Assembly (NCBI RefSeq): GCF_018687715.1
Contig: NC_056762.1
Coordinates: 14,304,364 to 14,368,363 of the forward strand
DNA length: 64,000 bases
DNA from: Carya illinoinensis
Lineage: Eukaryota > Streptophyta > Magnoliopsida > Fagales > Juglandaceae
Direction of reading: 5' to 3'
Shown: piece by piece, positions 36,228-46,649 of the stretch
Numbering within the stretch: the stretch's first letter is position 1
Layout of the letters: each line of letters begins with the position of its first letter
The notes under the pieces: model-generated
Told to the model about the DNA's origin: nothing
What the model saw: the letters and a program-made list of their open reading frames with translations, nothing else
The model's database searches: none
Program-made: the position numbers and the translations under genes

Positions 36228-37457
36228 GACGTGAACCTTGGGTCTCGATCCGATACTATACTCTTTGGTATGCCGTGCAACCGTACTATTTCTTTCACGT
36301 ACAAGCGTGTCAACTTACCCAAGGAATCGGTATTATTAACCGGCAAGAAATGAGCACTTTTCGTTAACCGGTCAACAATCACCCAAACAGAATTTTTCCC
36401 ACTAGGCGTTCTCGGCAAACCCACTACAAAGTCCATCGTGATGTCATCCCATTTCCACTCAGGAATAGGGAGGGGTTGGAGCATACCAGTGGGTCTTTGA
36501 TGCTCAGCCTTCACTTGACGACATGTGTGGCATTTCTCAACATACAAAGCAATATCCCTTTTCATTCCATCCCACCAGTAATTTTTCTTCAAGTCCTGGT
36601 ACATCTTTGTACTGCCGGGATGAACTGAATAAGTGGTCGCATGAGCTTCTGCCATGATCCGCTCTTTGAATTCTGAATCTTTGGGGACCACTCTGCGATT
36701 TCAGAACCGAAGTATCCCATCTTTATCCATGCTATAATGCAATGGCCCTCTAGATTTTCTGACCCTTTTTCTGATATTCAGCAGCTTTGGATCCTTCCTT
36801 TGAAGAGTCTTCAATTCTTCAAAATCAGTTACCCGAACATCAAGAACTGAAGATAAAATCTCTTCTTGCTGCGAACTCTCAATAAGGAGTCTTCTCATCC
36901 CACAAAGCAACGAATTCAATTCTGACGGCTCGGCTTCATCTTCCAAGTGCGATTTTCGGCTCAAAGCATCAGCAACTATATTGGCCTTCCCCGGATGGTA
37001 CTTGATCTCACACTGGTAGTCACTGATTAGCTCTAGCCATCGCCTCTGCCTCATGTTCAGATTTTTCTAGGAAAACAAATGCTTCAAGCTCTTGTGATCA
37101 GTGTATACCTCGCAAGCTTCCCCATACAAGAAGTGGCCGCTAGATCTTGAGTGCAAAAACAATTGTAGCCAATTCCAAATCGTGCGTCGAATAATTTTTC
37201 TCATGGTCCTTTAGCTGACGAGATGCATAGGCAACAACTCGTCCTTCCTGCATAAGGACACAATCCAAACCAAACTTAGACGCATCACTGAAGACTACGA
37301 ATGGCTTATGCGGTTCTGGAAGCGCTAACATTGGTGCCGTTGTCAACCTGTTCTTTAATTCTTGGAAGCTTCTCTCACACTTATCGGACCAAACAAATTT
37401 TGTATTCTTCCAAGTCAAAGCTGTGAGAGGTCCGAATAGGCGAGCAAATCCCTCCAC
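36228..37457 (-). pseudogene. L2 RNase H and integrase N-terminal half
   Basis: Three broken frames. RNase [22 protein letters not shown] and [16 protein letters not shown] (37140-37457), then RWLELISDYQCEIKYHPGK and NIVADALSRKS (36900-37054). Integrase: a zinc-finger-like region ([29 protein letters not shown]) and core with [27 protein letters not shown] and [12 protein letters not shown]. At 36228 the frame meets Athila B and resumes at 22902. Short gaps at 37055-37139 and 36692-36700 hold frameshifts or stops. Confidence 0.9.
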
Positions 37458-37463
37458 AAATCT

Positions 37464-38129
37464 TCAGTAATAACCAGCAAGCCCCAAGAAAATTCGTATC
37501 TCACGCACTGTAGTCGGATGCGGCCATGACAAAATGGCTTCCACCTTACTAGGATCAACAGCCACCCCGTCTCGGGAAATCACATGCCCAAGGAATCTGA
37601 CTTCCTCCAGCCAGAATTCACACTTGCTAAGCTTGGCATAAAGCTGGTGTTCTCTCAATTTCCCAAGTACCAGACGAAGATGATACACATGTTCTTCAAC
37701 ATCTCGGGAATAAATCAGAATATCGTCAATAAACACTACCACAAAGGAATCCAGATAAGGTCGAAATACTCGATTCATCAAATCCATGAAAGTGGCAGGG
37801 GCATTAGCTAACCCAAACGGCATCACCTTAAATTCATAATGCCCGTACCTCGACTTGAAAGCAGTTTCAGGCACATCCTTGTCTCTAATCCTCAGCTGGT
37901 AGTATCCCGACCTCAAATCAATCTTCGAGAACACGGCTGCTCCTTGAAGCTGATCAAATAAATCGTCAATCCGCAGGAGAGGATATTTATTTTTGATGGT
38001 CACCTTGTTTAATTCCCGATAATCTATGCACATACAGAGGGTCCCATCTTTCTTTTTAATGAACAACATTGGTGCACCCCACGGCGAAGTACTAGGTTGA
38101 ATAAATCCCTTATCTACCAGCTCTTACAA
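37464..38129 (-). pseudogene. L2 reverse transcriptase
   Basis: [52 protein letters not shown], the catalytic [12 protein letters not shown] and [11 protein letters not shown] are all recognisable. The catalytic aspartates are intact, unlike Athila B. The frame is closed at both ends: a stop near 38129 towards protease, and one at 37464 after FLGLAGYY, where RNase H should continue. Confidence 0.9.
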
Positions 38130-38806
38130 CTAAGTCTTCAACTCTTTTAATTCAGCCGATGCCATGCGATAAGGAGCTTTATGTACAGGAGCCGCTCCAG
38201 GTTCCAAGTCTATAACAAACTCCATTTCCCAAACAGGGGGTAGTCCGAGCAAGTCATCCACAAACACATCAGAAAATTCTTCCACAACTGGAATGTCTAC
38301 CAAAGACTTCTCCTCGGACGGCGTGGACACTATCTGAACTAAGAATGCATCCGCTCCCCATGCAATCTCTCTTCTTGCTTGAATTGCCAATATAATTACC
38401 GGCTTTCCTTTTAACTTACTCCCTGCAAATTTCAGAAAATCACCATCTGGAAGCTGAAAGGTAATTACCCAACTTCTGTAATTAATACTTGCAGAATATC
38501 GGTATAGCCAATCCATTCCGAGGATGATATCAAAACCCAACAGCTTAAACACAACCAAATCAGCATCCAAGAACCTTCCATCAAAATTTAATGGGCATCC
38601 CAACGCAACCTTGGAGCATCATACCATTTCAACATCGGGTAAAGCCACCACCAATGACTTTGGCAAAGGTTCCGTGACCAAATTACACATTCGCGCAAAC
38701 GTGGAAGATACAAATGACTGTGAAGCACCGGAATCAAACAAGTGCAAGCATAAAACTCATACAAATGGACTCTCCCTGAACCAAACACACAACCCATGAA
38801 ATCCAA
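38130..38806 (-). pseudogene. L2 aspartic protease
   Basis: The active-site motif FDSGAS is encoded at 38721-38738 in a frame different from the flanking ones. It is followed downstream (38130-38603) by GCPLNFDGRFLDADLVVFKLLGFDIILGMDWLYRY, the conserved ILGMDWL protease end, and the linker to reverse transcriptase (VVEEFSDVFVDDLLGLPP). At least one frameshift and one stop separate the parts. Confidence 0.85.
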
Positions 38807-38879
38807 AAAAAAACAAAGGAGAAACCAAATACACCAAAATTAAATCCAACATAGAATCAAATTAATCCATACCTGTAAT

Positions 38880-40085
38880 TACTCCAGCATCATGGGTCGC
38901 TGGCGCCTCATCATCCACATCTCCGGGTGTGAAAGCATAAACCCGGGCTTGCACTGCTTGCCTTGGATTTATTCTTCCACCGCGTCTACCTCCATGGCTT
39001 CCTTGAGCTGTTCTTGGACATTCTCGGGCAAAGTGACCCTGCTAGCCACAATTATAACATCGAGTCCCACCAGTAGGGCACTCACCCACATGGGCTCTAT
39101 TACAAACTCCGCAAACAGGCACACGTCCTCCCATGCGAACACCTGAGGATGCTTGTGGTCGAGTTCCGGTCCACTGAACAAATTTCTGAGGCGAACCTGG
39201 GCCGCTTCCTTCACCAGAAAAACTCCGCCTCTTATGACCCAGAGGGGAGCCCATACTCAGATTATTTTCTCGCTCCACAAGGGTGGCCACATCCTCTAAT
39301 TCCTGAAAAGTGGATATCCGATGGCTGACCACCATATGGCGTATATCAGGGCGTAGTCCCTCCTGAAAACGATCAGCTCGCATCTCCTCTATGGTGATAA
39401 GGTGGGGAGCCAATCGCCCAAGTTCTATAAACTTTCGGGCATACTGTTCCACTGTCATGCCTCCTTGGACTAAATTTGGGAACTCTCTTGCCTTTTGCTT
39501 CCTTACCGATGCGGGAAAGAAGCGGTCATTAAATTCTTTCTTGAAGCGCTGCCAGGTTACAATAGCGAATGATCCCAACTCTGCTTCTAACATCACCCTC
39601 TTGGTATCCCACCAATCAAAAGAGGTGCCTTGCAACAAATAGCTGGCGTAGAGTACCTGTTGTGCCTCAGTGCAACCACACACCTCAAAGGTTCTTTCCA
39701 GGTCTTTGATCCACTTTCCAGCTTGAAGCGGGTCTTCTTCTCCAGTGAAGTGTGGGGTCCTATGCACCAGAAAGCGCTCATAGGTGCATCCGGCTTGCAC
39801 CATGCTGCTAGATCCTCCCGGGTAAAGCCAAGACCCTCCCTGATATGGCCAAGGACCTCCTGGTTGAGGCCAAAGTCCTTCTTGTTGAGGACAAGGCCCT
39901 CCTTGTGGCGGCCAGGGACCCCCTGGTTGTGGCCAAGGCCCCCCTGGTTGTGGCCAAGGCCCTGTTTATTGTGGCCTAAAATTTTGCTGCATAAACTCCG
40001 TCATCTGCCGTATGGCTTGGGCTATGGAGTCATCTCTTGATGTATTGTCCCGTGGCTCCTGAGTAGATTTCTTTCGCCTCCCCAT
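38880..40085 (-). pseudogene. L2 gag
   Basis: The likely start is ATG at 40085 (MGRRKKSTQEP). In the same phase come a TAA at 39966-39968 and then a Pro/Gly/Trp-rich repeat block. The capsid-like region has DPLQAGKWIKDLERTFEVC and TWQRFKKEFNDRFFP, and the tail has a CGVCNRAHVGECP zinc motif. The last, retroviral-type knuckle (RCYNCG then GHFARECP) is interrupted by TAG at 39042-39044 at a Gln-like position. Both stops fit C-to-T changes. Typical of Tekay/Del gag. Confidence 0.88.
39808..39972 (-). repeat. 24-bp tandem repeat in L2 gag encoding (P-Q-P-G-G-P-W-P)n
   Basis: About seven units of roughly 24 bp. The block 'ggccaagg(g/c)ccc.cctggttgt' recurs on the plus strand and encodes a Pro/Gly/Trp/Gln-rich N-terminal segment of gag. 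Units near 39900-39970 are most alike, and those towards 39810 are diverged. Confidence 0.85.
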
Positions 40086-40360
40086 TTTCCTGCCACCATA
40101 ACCTTTGACCCCCATTTAGAAAATAAAAACAAATAAAACCAACAACAAACAAAAATAGAACCAAAGACCAACACCGCATGACACAAAACAAAAGAAACCA
40201 ACTTGCAAAAACATAACTAAATAAATACATACAAGCAAACAAGCTCAAACAAATAAAACAATTAAAACATATCCAAAAGCAATATTACTTAAAATAAATT
40301 TTAAAACACAACTTTAAAAACATTATGGTACTACCTACGAGACATGTGGTTTTACCCAGA

Positions 40361-40380
40361 GCCAAACCACTCTGATACCA
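40361..40380 (-). other. Primer-binding site of L2 (initiator tRNA-Met)
   Basis: On the minus strand TGGTATCAGAGTGGTTTGGC, two bases inside the LTR at 40383. Good match to the initiator tRNA-Met primer of plant chromoviruses. Confidence 0.88.
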
Positions 40381-40382
40381 CC

Positions 40383-42491
40383 TGTGACGCCCCCAAATCC
40401 CCATGCATGGACACGGGAAAATCGAGACGTCCGGATGATGACATCACGGGTCATCACCCTATCGACGTGTGCCAAGTGTGTGTATAAGCGACGAATGTGC
40501 ACGAGAAATATGCAGCGAAAAGTAAGTCAATAACTAAGTACCAGAATTTTTCTTGTTTAATACAAAGCTATTCAAAACATACATAAATAAATATTACAAG
40601 ACACAAATATAATTTTAAATCAAATACAAAACATAACATCAGCGCCCCGGCGGAGCCGCATCCTCGGGCTCAGCCTCCTCCTCCTCCTCATCCTCGATCT
40701 CTGCACCAAAATCTACGGTACCACAAATGGTGCCGCAGGTAAATAAACTCCAAACACCACTAGATAAAAACATATAAAACTCAAACAATATGCATGAAAT
40801 AAAACCCAATGCACATGAGCCATAAAACATGATTTTTACACGCACGCCAAAAACCCATTTGGCCCATAAAAACATATCCTTACAACCAAGCCTCGCCATT
40901 ATCCCAGATAATGGCCCAAACCACCATTTTCCCAGAAAATGGATCAAAAACCTCAGAAACCAAGCATCACCATTTTCCCAGAAAATGGCCCACATCTGAA
41001 AACCATAAAAACAATCTGGTTATGCATGCACCATGATCTCTCCTAGGGATCACCCGCATACCCTGGCTCTGTGCCACACCGCAGGTAACAACTACGCATG
41101 TGACACATAAACGAGCGATGCCTAGACTCACGCCTCGCGCGTACCTGGCCAGGCCATCCTCTAGTCCCGGCCACTCTAGGGACCACGGAGTCGACACGAC
41201 AGCATTATCGTATCATGTGATCCGGTCGTCACCCTGCGACAACCCAGGGGATGTCACTCAGTTTTATCCACTCCCGAGTGACCAGAGGAGCTCCACCGAG
41301 ATAATAACCCATCCTGGCTTGGGCTCGTGAGACACACGCACCCAAAAACCATTTACGCCAACAAAACGGGATTTTTCCGATTAAAAACAATATGCACATA
41401 AACCCAATATGCAACTCATGCCTCATAGCACAAATAATCAAGCAAACCCAAATAAACAAAACCAAGCACTCCATCCTCAATCCATCCGACCCCCGAACTC
41501 CTCGGACTCAGTCCGGAATCAGCCAACCAACAACAATTAATTATTGAGAGAGAAAAATATATTTAAATCTAAAAGTAGGATTTGGAAAATACTTACAGCG
41601 CTATACGGTATTTTTAGAAAACTTGCGGCGTTGCAAACGGCGGAGAAAAAGCAACGTAACAGTGAAAATTCACTGTGGCCGTGGGTTGTAAAATACCCAC
41701 TTTTGAACGGAGACAAACCAAGGCTTGGGATTAATAGGGAATGGTCTAAGGATGATTATGAAGCTAGTGGAAGTGAAGTTTGGCCGTGGGTGGCGGCAAA
41801 AACGGTGGTTGATGGCCGAATTTCTCAAAATGGAAAGCTAGCTCGTGGGAGCTGTTCCGGTGGCTATTAGAGGCTGGAAATGGGTGGGTTATGATGGCAA
41901 GGAACCGGTGATGAAGTGGTGAAGAGGTGGTAGCCGGAGGTAGAGCGACGGCGACGGATCGGGGCAAAAACCGTGGGGCTTCTTGGGCGTTTTTCAGCCA
42001 AACGACTGGCAGGATGGGGCTAGGGTTCGGTGGGGTGGTGCGCCAGCAGGAGGGGGTTCGACCGGCGGGGGTGGTGTCGACCACGGTGGCCGAACGGTGG
42101 TGGGTCAGGGCTGGGGCTGAATCCGGCGTGGGAGAGGAGAGAGAGAGAGGGTTGATGCACGAGAGAGAGAAAAGGAAAAAGAAGAAGAAAAGAAAAAGAA
42201 AAGGAAAAAGAAAAAGGAAAGAAAAGAGAGAAAAAAAAAAGAAAAAAAAAAGAAAAAGGGAAAAGAAAAGATGTAGGAAATAAATGAGGTCCAATCCTCA
42301 CTCCGGAAAGATAAACAAATCCGTCGAAAACGAGATTAAAAAAAACCGCAAAACGACTAATTAAATTAAACACCATCTCAAATAAATTAAAAACCAATTA
42401 AAACACATTAATTTAAAATAAATAAACTAATATATTGATTAAATTAAAAACGACCCTTCAGTGAAAATATACGCAAAAAAGGGTCATCACA
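40383..42491 (-). repeat. 5' LTR of L2 (2109 bp)
   Basis: Pairs with 19841-21948. The same purine tract occurs at about 42130-42270. The frames there (on both strands) are low-complexity artefacts. Confidence 0.94.
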
Positions 42492-42496
42492 GGACG
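42492..42496. repeat. Target-site duplication GGACG (right) of L2
   Basis: Perfect copy of 19836-19840. Confidence 0.95.
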
Positions 42497-44077
42497 GAGG
42501 AAGAGAGAATTATGGGGGGCTTCCCCTCCTGGCTGGAGTGAGACTTGGCTGGGAGGTGGAAAGGAAAGAGGGGTGATGTGGGGGAGTAGTTAGCTGAGAG
42601 TAGAGAGGTAGACGTGTAGGGAGTGAGCTGTGCTTGAATTGGAATGGGAAGAGAGAGTCGGTGCATGAACTTAATTTTCTACTTGGTGAGTTTATTCTCT
42701 TAGAGTCGGTGGTGCTTGAGTTGGAGTTAATGTGAACCAACAGAATTTTCTGGAGTGGATTGGAGTCGGTCACTGAGTTAAGTCTTCTTGAGTTTAAAGA
42801 GTTAGTTGGTCAGTGGGATGTGTGAGTGAAAGAAACATGTAGAGGCTGCTTTATTCTGCTGGCAGGAGAGTCGGTTGCTTGTTGCTGGAGTTGAGGAGTG
42901 TCGGCTGTAATTTTCCAGAGAAGGACATAGAGGTGTTGTGCAGGAAATTTGCAGGGGTCATTGTTGTTTTCAAAAGGAGTTAGTCAGTGGGGAGAGAAGA
43001 GATAGGAGAGTGGGTGAGTAGAGAAGTGTCGTGCTTGAGTTTTCAACCAAGGGAAACGTGTAGGAGTTGGAGTTTTATTGTGCTAAGAAATTATTAACTT
43101 TGGAGGAGAGATCATAATCGGTGGGGGACTGTGTGAGGACGGTTGGAGGTTGTACGTGAAAGGGAATTTATATTCTTGGTGGGGAGAGAAGAGATAGGAG
43201 AGTCGATCAGAGTTTCTCTTGAGTTTTCATAGGAGAGAGTCGGTTGTTTACGTGAGAGGGAGAGTGGATGTTGGGAGTTGAAGGGGAGTTCTTGCCCAGC
43301 CTTGCTAGCTTCATTTCTATTGATGGCATGGATTTTATTCTATTCGCATCAACTGAGTTTTAAATTTTATTGTTTCTAAATTATTGTCTAGTATTTCTTG
43401 TGTTTTATTTTAGTTTTTTAATGAATAATATTTATGTGATTTCTATAGTACTTGTAATAAATATGTTTGGCTAAATTTTCATACTAAGGTTAGCGGTGAA
43501 GTTTAATGATTTAAATATTATTTTTGGATCCACGTAAAATTTATTCTGCGAGCTTGATCGATTGAAGGATTTTATTATTGGATATTTTGATTATCTATAT
43601 ACTCATCTTGATTCATTGTGATTTCCGAATACAGTAAATGCTTGAGGAATCCCTGTGGTATTCAAATAGATTTGTAAATGTTTTAACCATCAATCGTTCA
43701 CGCTCAATCATAAGCGACTATTTTTCTTGATCTTAAATGCTAAATCTTCCAATTAAACGGAATCATTATTCTAGTTTAATTGAAGTAAATCGATCGGAAA
43801 CAATATCATAAATTATTAGACGGATCCTCGAAACCTTAGTCTTTCTCCATATCAATTCATTTGATCATTTTAGTTTGATTCAGTTATTTTATCAATCTTC
43901 ATTTGATTGCACGTTTCTTTTAGTAATTTCATTTCATTGTCTGAATTTATTTTCTTTATCACAAAAGTCAATCCCTGTGGATTCGATCTTGTAAGATATT
44001 ACAACACCTGTATACTTGTAGGTAAAACTGCACTAAATTTTTGGTTCATTAATTTGAGTCAGAATTTAGGTGCAACA
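42497..44077 (+). repeat. Right LTR of Athila A, second part
   Basis: Continues the LTR broken at 19840 and matches about 16197-17787 of the left LTR. Ends ggtgcaaca at 44077. It is followed by the duplication ACGTT. Confidence 0.93.
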
Positions 44078-44082
44078 ACGTT
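44078..44082. repeat. Target-site duplication ACGTT (right) of Athila A
   Basis: Perfect copy of 15385-15389. Confidence 0.9.
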
Positions 44083-44420
44083 TGGAGAGAGGCCTAAAAC
44101 CAAATCCCAAGTATCAAGGAGGAGGTTAGACATGGAAGACAATTGCATGCATGCAGCATGGACTGGGTGAATAGTTGTTTCTATCCGTTAAAGAGTTTCA
44201 AGCTCTATGTTTAGTTTTCTGTTGCATTATTTCCTTTTCTAGAGTACTTGTATTTACGCTTTCTATTCCCAGCTGATAGGACTTTTTTATTTCAATGTTA
44301 TGTACTTGGGTTTTGTTTATTTAATCAGGAAGTGATATCATTAATGAGGATAAGAAATCTTCATCCAAATTGTGGTTCCTTCTCACCCGAAGAGAATTAT
44401 CCCTTTAGTATTCATGTTTA
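44083..44420 (+). mobile_element. Tail of decayed chromovirus L0
   Basis: Directly continues the frame that ended at GQVLLGHDV (15363-15389) with a short Arg/Glu-rich tail before a stop at 44168. Non-coding DNA resembling a 3' untranslated/LTR region follows. The right limit is arbitrary because no LTR pair was found. Confidence 0.6.
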
Positions 44421-45204
44421 ATTTTTGATCGGGACCAATCACTATCGCACAGTAGAAACCACCATAGTTGTGCATGGCAGAAGAACCAATCGGAAGCCAC
44501 CTAGTTCCTCCAGTTTGTCAAAAGTCGCCATAGCCATGCTCTGCCTCTACTACACCACATCTCCATGCTAAACCAAGACATGGCCACTATAAACCGTCGG
44601 GAAATCCCTCCCCCATTGTAAACAACCAATGGAACTCCTCTGTTTTAACCTCACAAAAATAAAATAGCACATGGCTTCCGTTAAACACAAACTCCTCCGT
44701 TAGTATCTCAGCCTCAAGGCCAACGACAAAATAAGCGCGAACCACCCAAACAAGCCATAGGAACCACCGACCGGGTCACCTCCTATCACCTCGTTCCAAT
44801 TTGGTAGGCTCACGCACAATCCTCCCTTATTGTCTCTTCTCTGCCTGTTTCTCTCACATCTCTCTCTCCCCCCCCCCCCCTCTCACATTGCTCTGCTGTT
44901 GTGCTCCACCGTGGACTCTTTGTCCTTGTCCAGATCCCACCACCACAGCACGCTCTTTTTCCTTTCTCCATCACGAATCCCCCTCTCTCGGTAAGCCTCT
45001 GCCACCCCTCTACCCACAATGAACTGCTGCTTAGTTTTCAAATAAAATGAAAGTGATTTCTTTAAGTTCCCCATAAAGCTTCTTAATGTCTTTTGAACTT
45101 GTATTTATGTTGGGCTAGATTTCATTTTGGGCCAAAGCTTGAAAATATAAAACTAATGTATTATTTTAAGTGGGCTTCATCTCACTTTATATTAGCCAAA
45201 AAAG
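44421..45204. other. Unassigned non-coding DNA
   Basis: No coding signal is recognised. A CT/C-run (about 44853-44883, including 13 consecutive C) is followed by a CT-rich leader-like stretch and a donor-like gtaag at 44990. That could be a cryptic exon or an LTR promoter region. The small frames on both strands here are unlikely to be real. Confidence 0.3.
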
Positions 45205-46649
45205 TTTGTTAATGGCAAATATTAGTTGGTATAACACCTTCAGAGATATTAAAGATGGAGTTTTAGAAAAGATAAATAATTGAAAAAACCAGTTTCTATC
45301 TCCCTTTGGGAAGGAGATTTTGCTGAAAGTAGTTATTCAGGCTATTCCCAATTACCATATGAATGTTTTTAACTTACCTTAGAGGTTATGTAAGGATATA
45401 GCATCTATCATGGCCAAGTGTTGGTGGGGGCATAAACAAAATGATAGAAATATACAGTCGAGAAGCTGGATTAAGATGGTGATTTCAAAAGTTGAAAGGG
45501 GGGCTGTGACTTAGGAAGTTTTAATCAAGCTCTATTAGCTAAACAGTATTGGAGAGTGTTGACAAACCCAAATTCCATTTCAGCTTTGGTTTTGAAAGAT
45601 AAATATTTTAGACAAACTGAGCTTCTAAATGCTAAGCTTGGTCATGGACCCTCAATGATATGGAGGAGCTTATGGGGTTCTTTAGAACTATAAAAGGAGG
45701 GACTAATTTGGAGAGTTCTGATTCCAAGACCTTCATCCTTTTGTATTCAATCTCCAACGAACAATTTAAGAGCAGATGTAAGAGTGAAGGAGCTGATTGA
45801 TATAGAATATGGTGTCTGGAAAGAAGATTTGGTAAGAAGAACTATGAATGAAGATGAGGCTAGGATAGTATGCAGTCTTCCTATTAGTCAAGCTAGTCTA
45901 CAACACAAGTAGATTTGAGCTCCGAGAAAGAATGGGATTTTTAACATTAAAAGTGCTTATCATCTAGACATGAGTAGCAAGAGAAGGGAAAAAGGGAATT
46001 CCTCAGAGGGTGGAAATGATGGACGGAATGCATTATAGAACATGAATGTTCTTGGTGTGGTGAAGATGTTTTTATATAAAGCTCTTAATGAGAGTTTGCC
46101 AACAAGGAGTAACCTGGCTTGAAGGAAGATAGTGGAAGATCCTTGTTGTCTCGTATGTGAAAGAGAAGAGGAATCCATTTGTCATGTTGTTTGGAGCTAC
46201 ATAAATTGCCAGGGATGTCTGTGTAGAAGATCAAGTCCCCTATAGAAATGGTCTAGCAGTGAGGAGATATATGATGTTTCGAAGAATATGGTTTTGAAGT
46301 TATCATGAGAGGATTTAGAGTTGGTGGCTATGGTAATGAGAAAGATCTGGTTAATAAGAAATGCTTTTTTTTTTTTAGAAGAAATTTATTATGGCCCTCA
46401 TGTGATTTTTGAAAGTTTAGCTGATTTCTAGCAAGAACAAATTAATCCTAATAGGGAGCAAGAGGTCAATGTAGTAGCAAGAATGAGAGCTTGACAGAAG
46501 GGACCAATGGAAAGCCATGTGAAAGCTAACTATGATGCAGCTCTAGATTCAAAAAAGGAAAGGATGGGGATTGGAATTGTTATTAGATATGCTCAGGGTG
46601 AAGTGTTGGTATCCTTATGCAGCTCTAAGGGAAAGGTTAATAATCCCAT
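45205..46649 (+). pseudogene. LINE (L1-type) remnant: RT end, zf-RVT, RNase H start
   Basis: The broken plus-strand frame carries the characteristic plant L1 tail. GKEILLKVVIQAIPNYHMNVF and IMAKCWWGHKQND lie at 45300-45450, then LLAKQYWRVL, then the zinc-binding RT module (MFLYKALNESLPTRSNL, CCLVCEREEESICHVVW at 46055-46195). The RNase H start (VKANYDAALDSKKE, GIGIVIRY) lies at 46515-46640. Many stops and frameshifts show it is long dead. The upstream endonuclease and RT core are absent. RNase H is interrupted at 46649 by a solo LTR and resumes at 50019. Confidence 0.85.
46645..46649. repeat. Target-site duplication CCCAT of solo LTR (left)
   Basis: CCCAT here and CTCAT at 50014-50018 (one C/T mismatch) flank the solo LTR. 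Removing the LTR plus one copy restores the LINE reading frame at the junction. Confidence 0.7.

Larger units (their letters stand above)
19841..42491 (-). mobile_element. L2: Tekay/Del-like chromovirus, split by Athila B
   Basis: LTRs at 19841-21948 and 40383-42491 (about 2.1 kb each; plus-strand ends tgtgacgcccc...gtcatcaca), flanked by the perfect duplication GGACG. The element's own length, without Athila B, is about 9.3 kb. An initiator-Met type primer site (40361-40380) and a purine tract (21949-21963) show minus orientation. Gag with zinc knuckles, protease, reverse transcriptase, RNase H, integrase and a chromodomain end are all visible but broken. Size, LTR length and primer type fit the Tekay (Del) clade (family knowledge). 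LTR divergence in hand-read samples is about 4-5 percent, mostly transitions. Confidence 0.93.
15390..44077 (+). mobile_element. Athila A: internally deleted Athila-clade LTR retrotransposon, split by L2
   Basis: The left LTR (15390-17787) starts tgattgagctg and ends gcaaca. The right LTR is split into 19040-19840 and 42497-44077 by the L2 insertion. Both outer flanks carry ACGTT. The element's own DNA is about 6.0 kb. Only 1.25 kb of internal region survives (17788-19039): a primer-binding site, about 75 bases of gag start, an integrase tail and the non-coding 3' region. The tRNA-Asp type primer site and sequence identity to Athila B define the clade. It lies inside the decayed chromovirus L0. 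Athila A can make no enzymes. Confidence 0.93.

Noticed and set aside
44801..45074. Overlapping 60-70-codon frames on both strands near the C-run
   Set aside because: Low-complexity CT-rich leader-like DNA; no recognisable protein.
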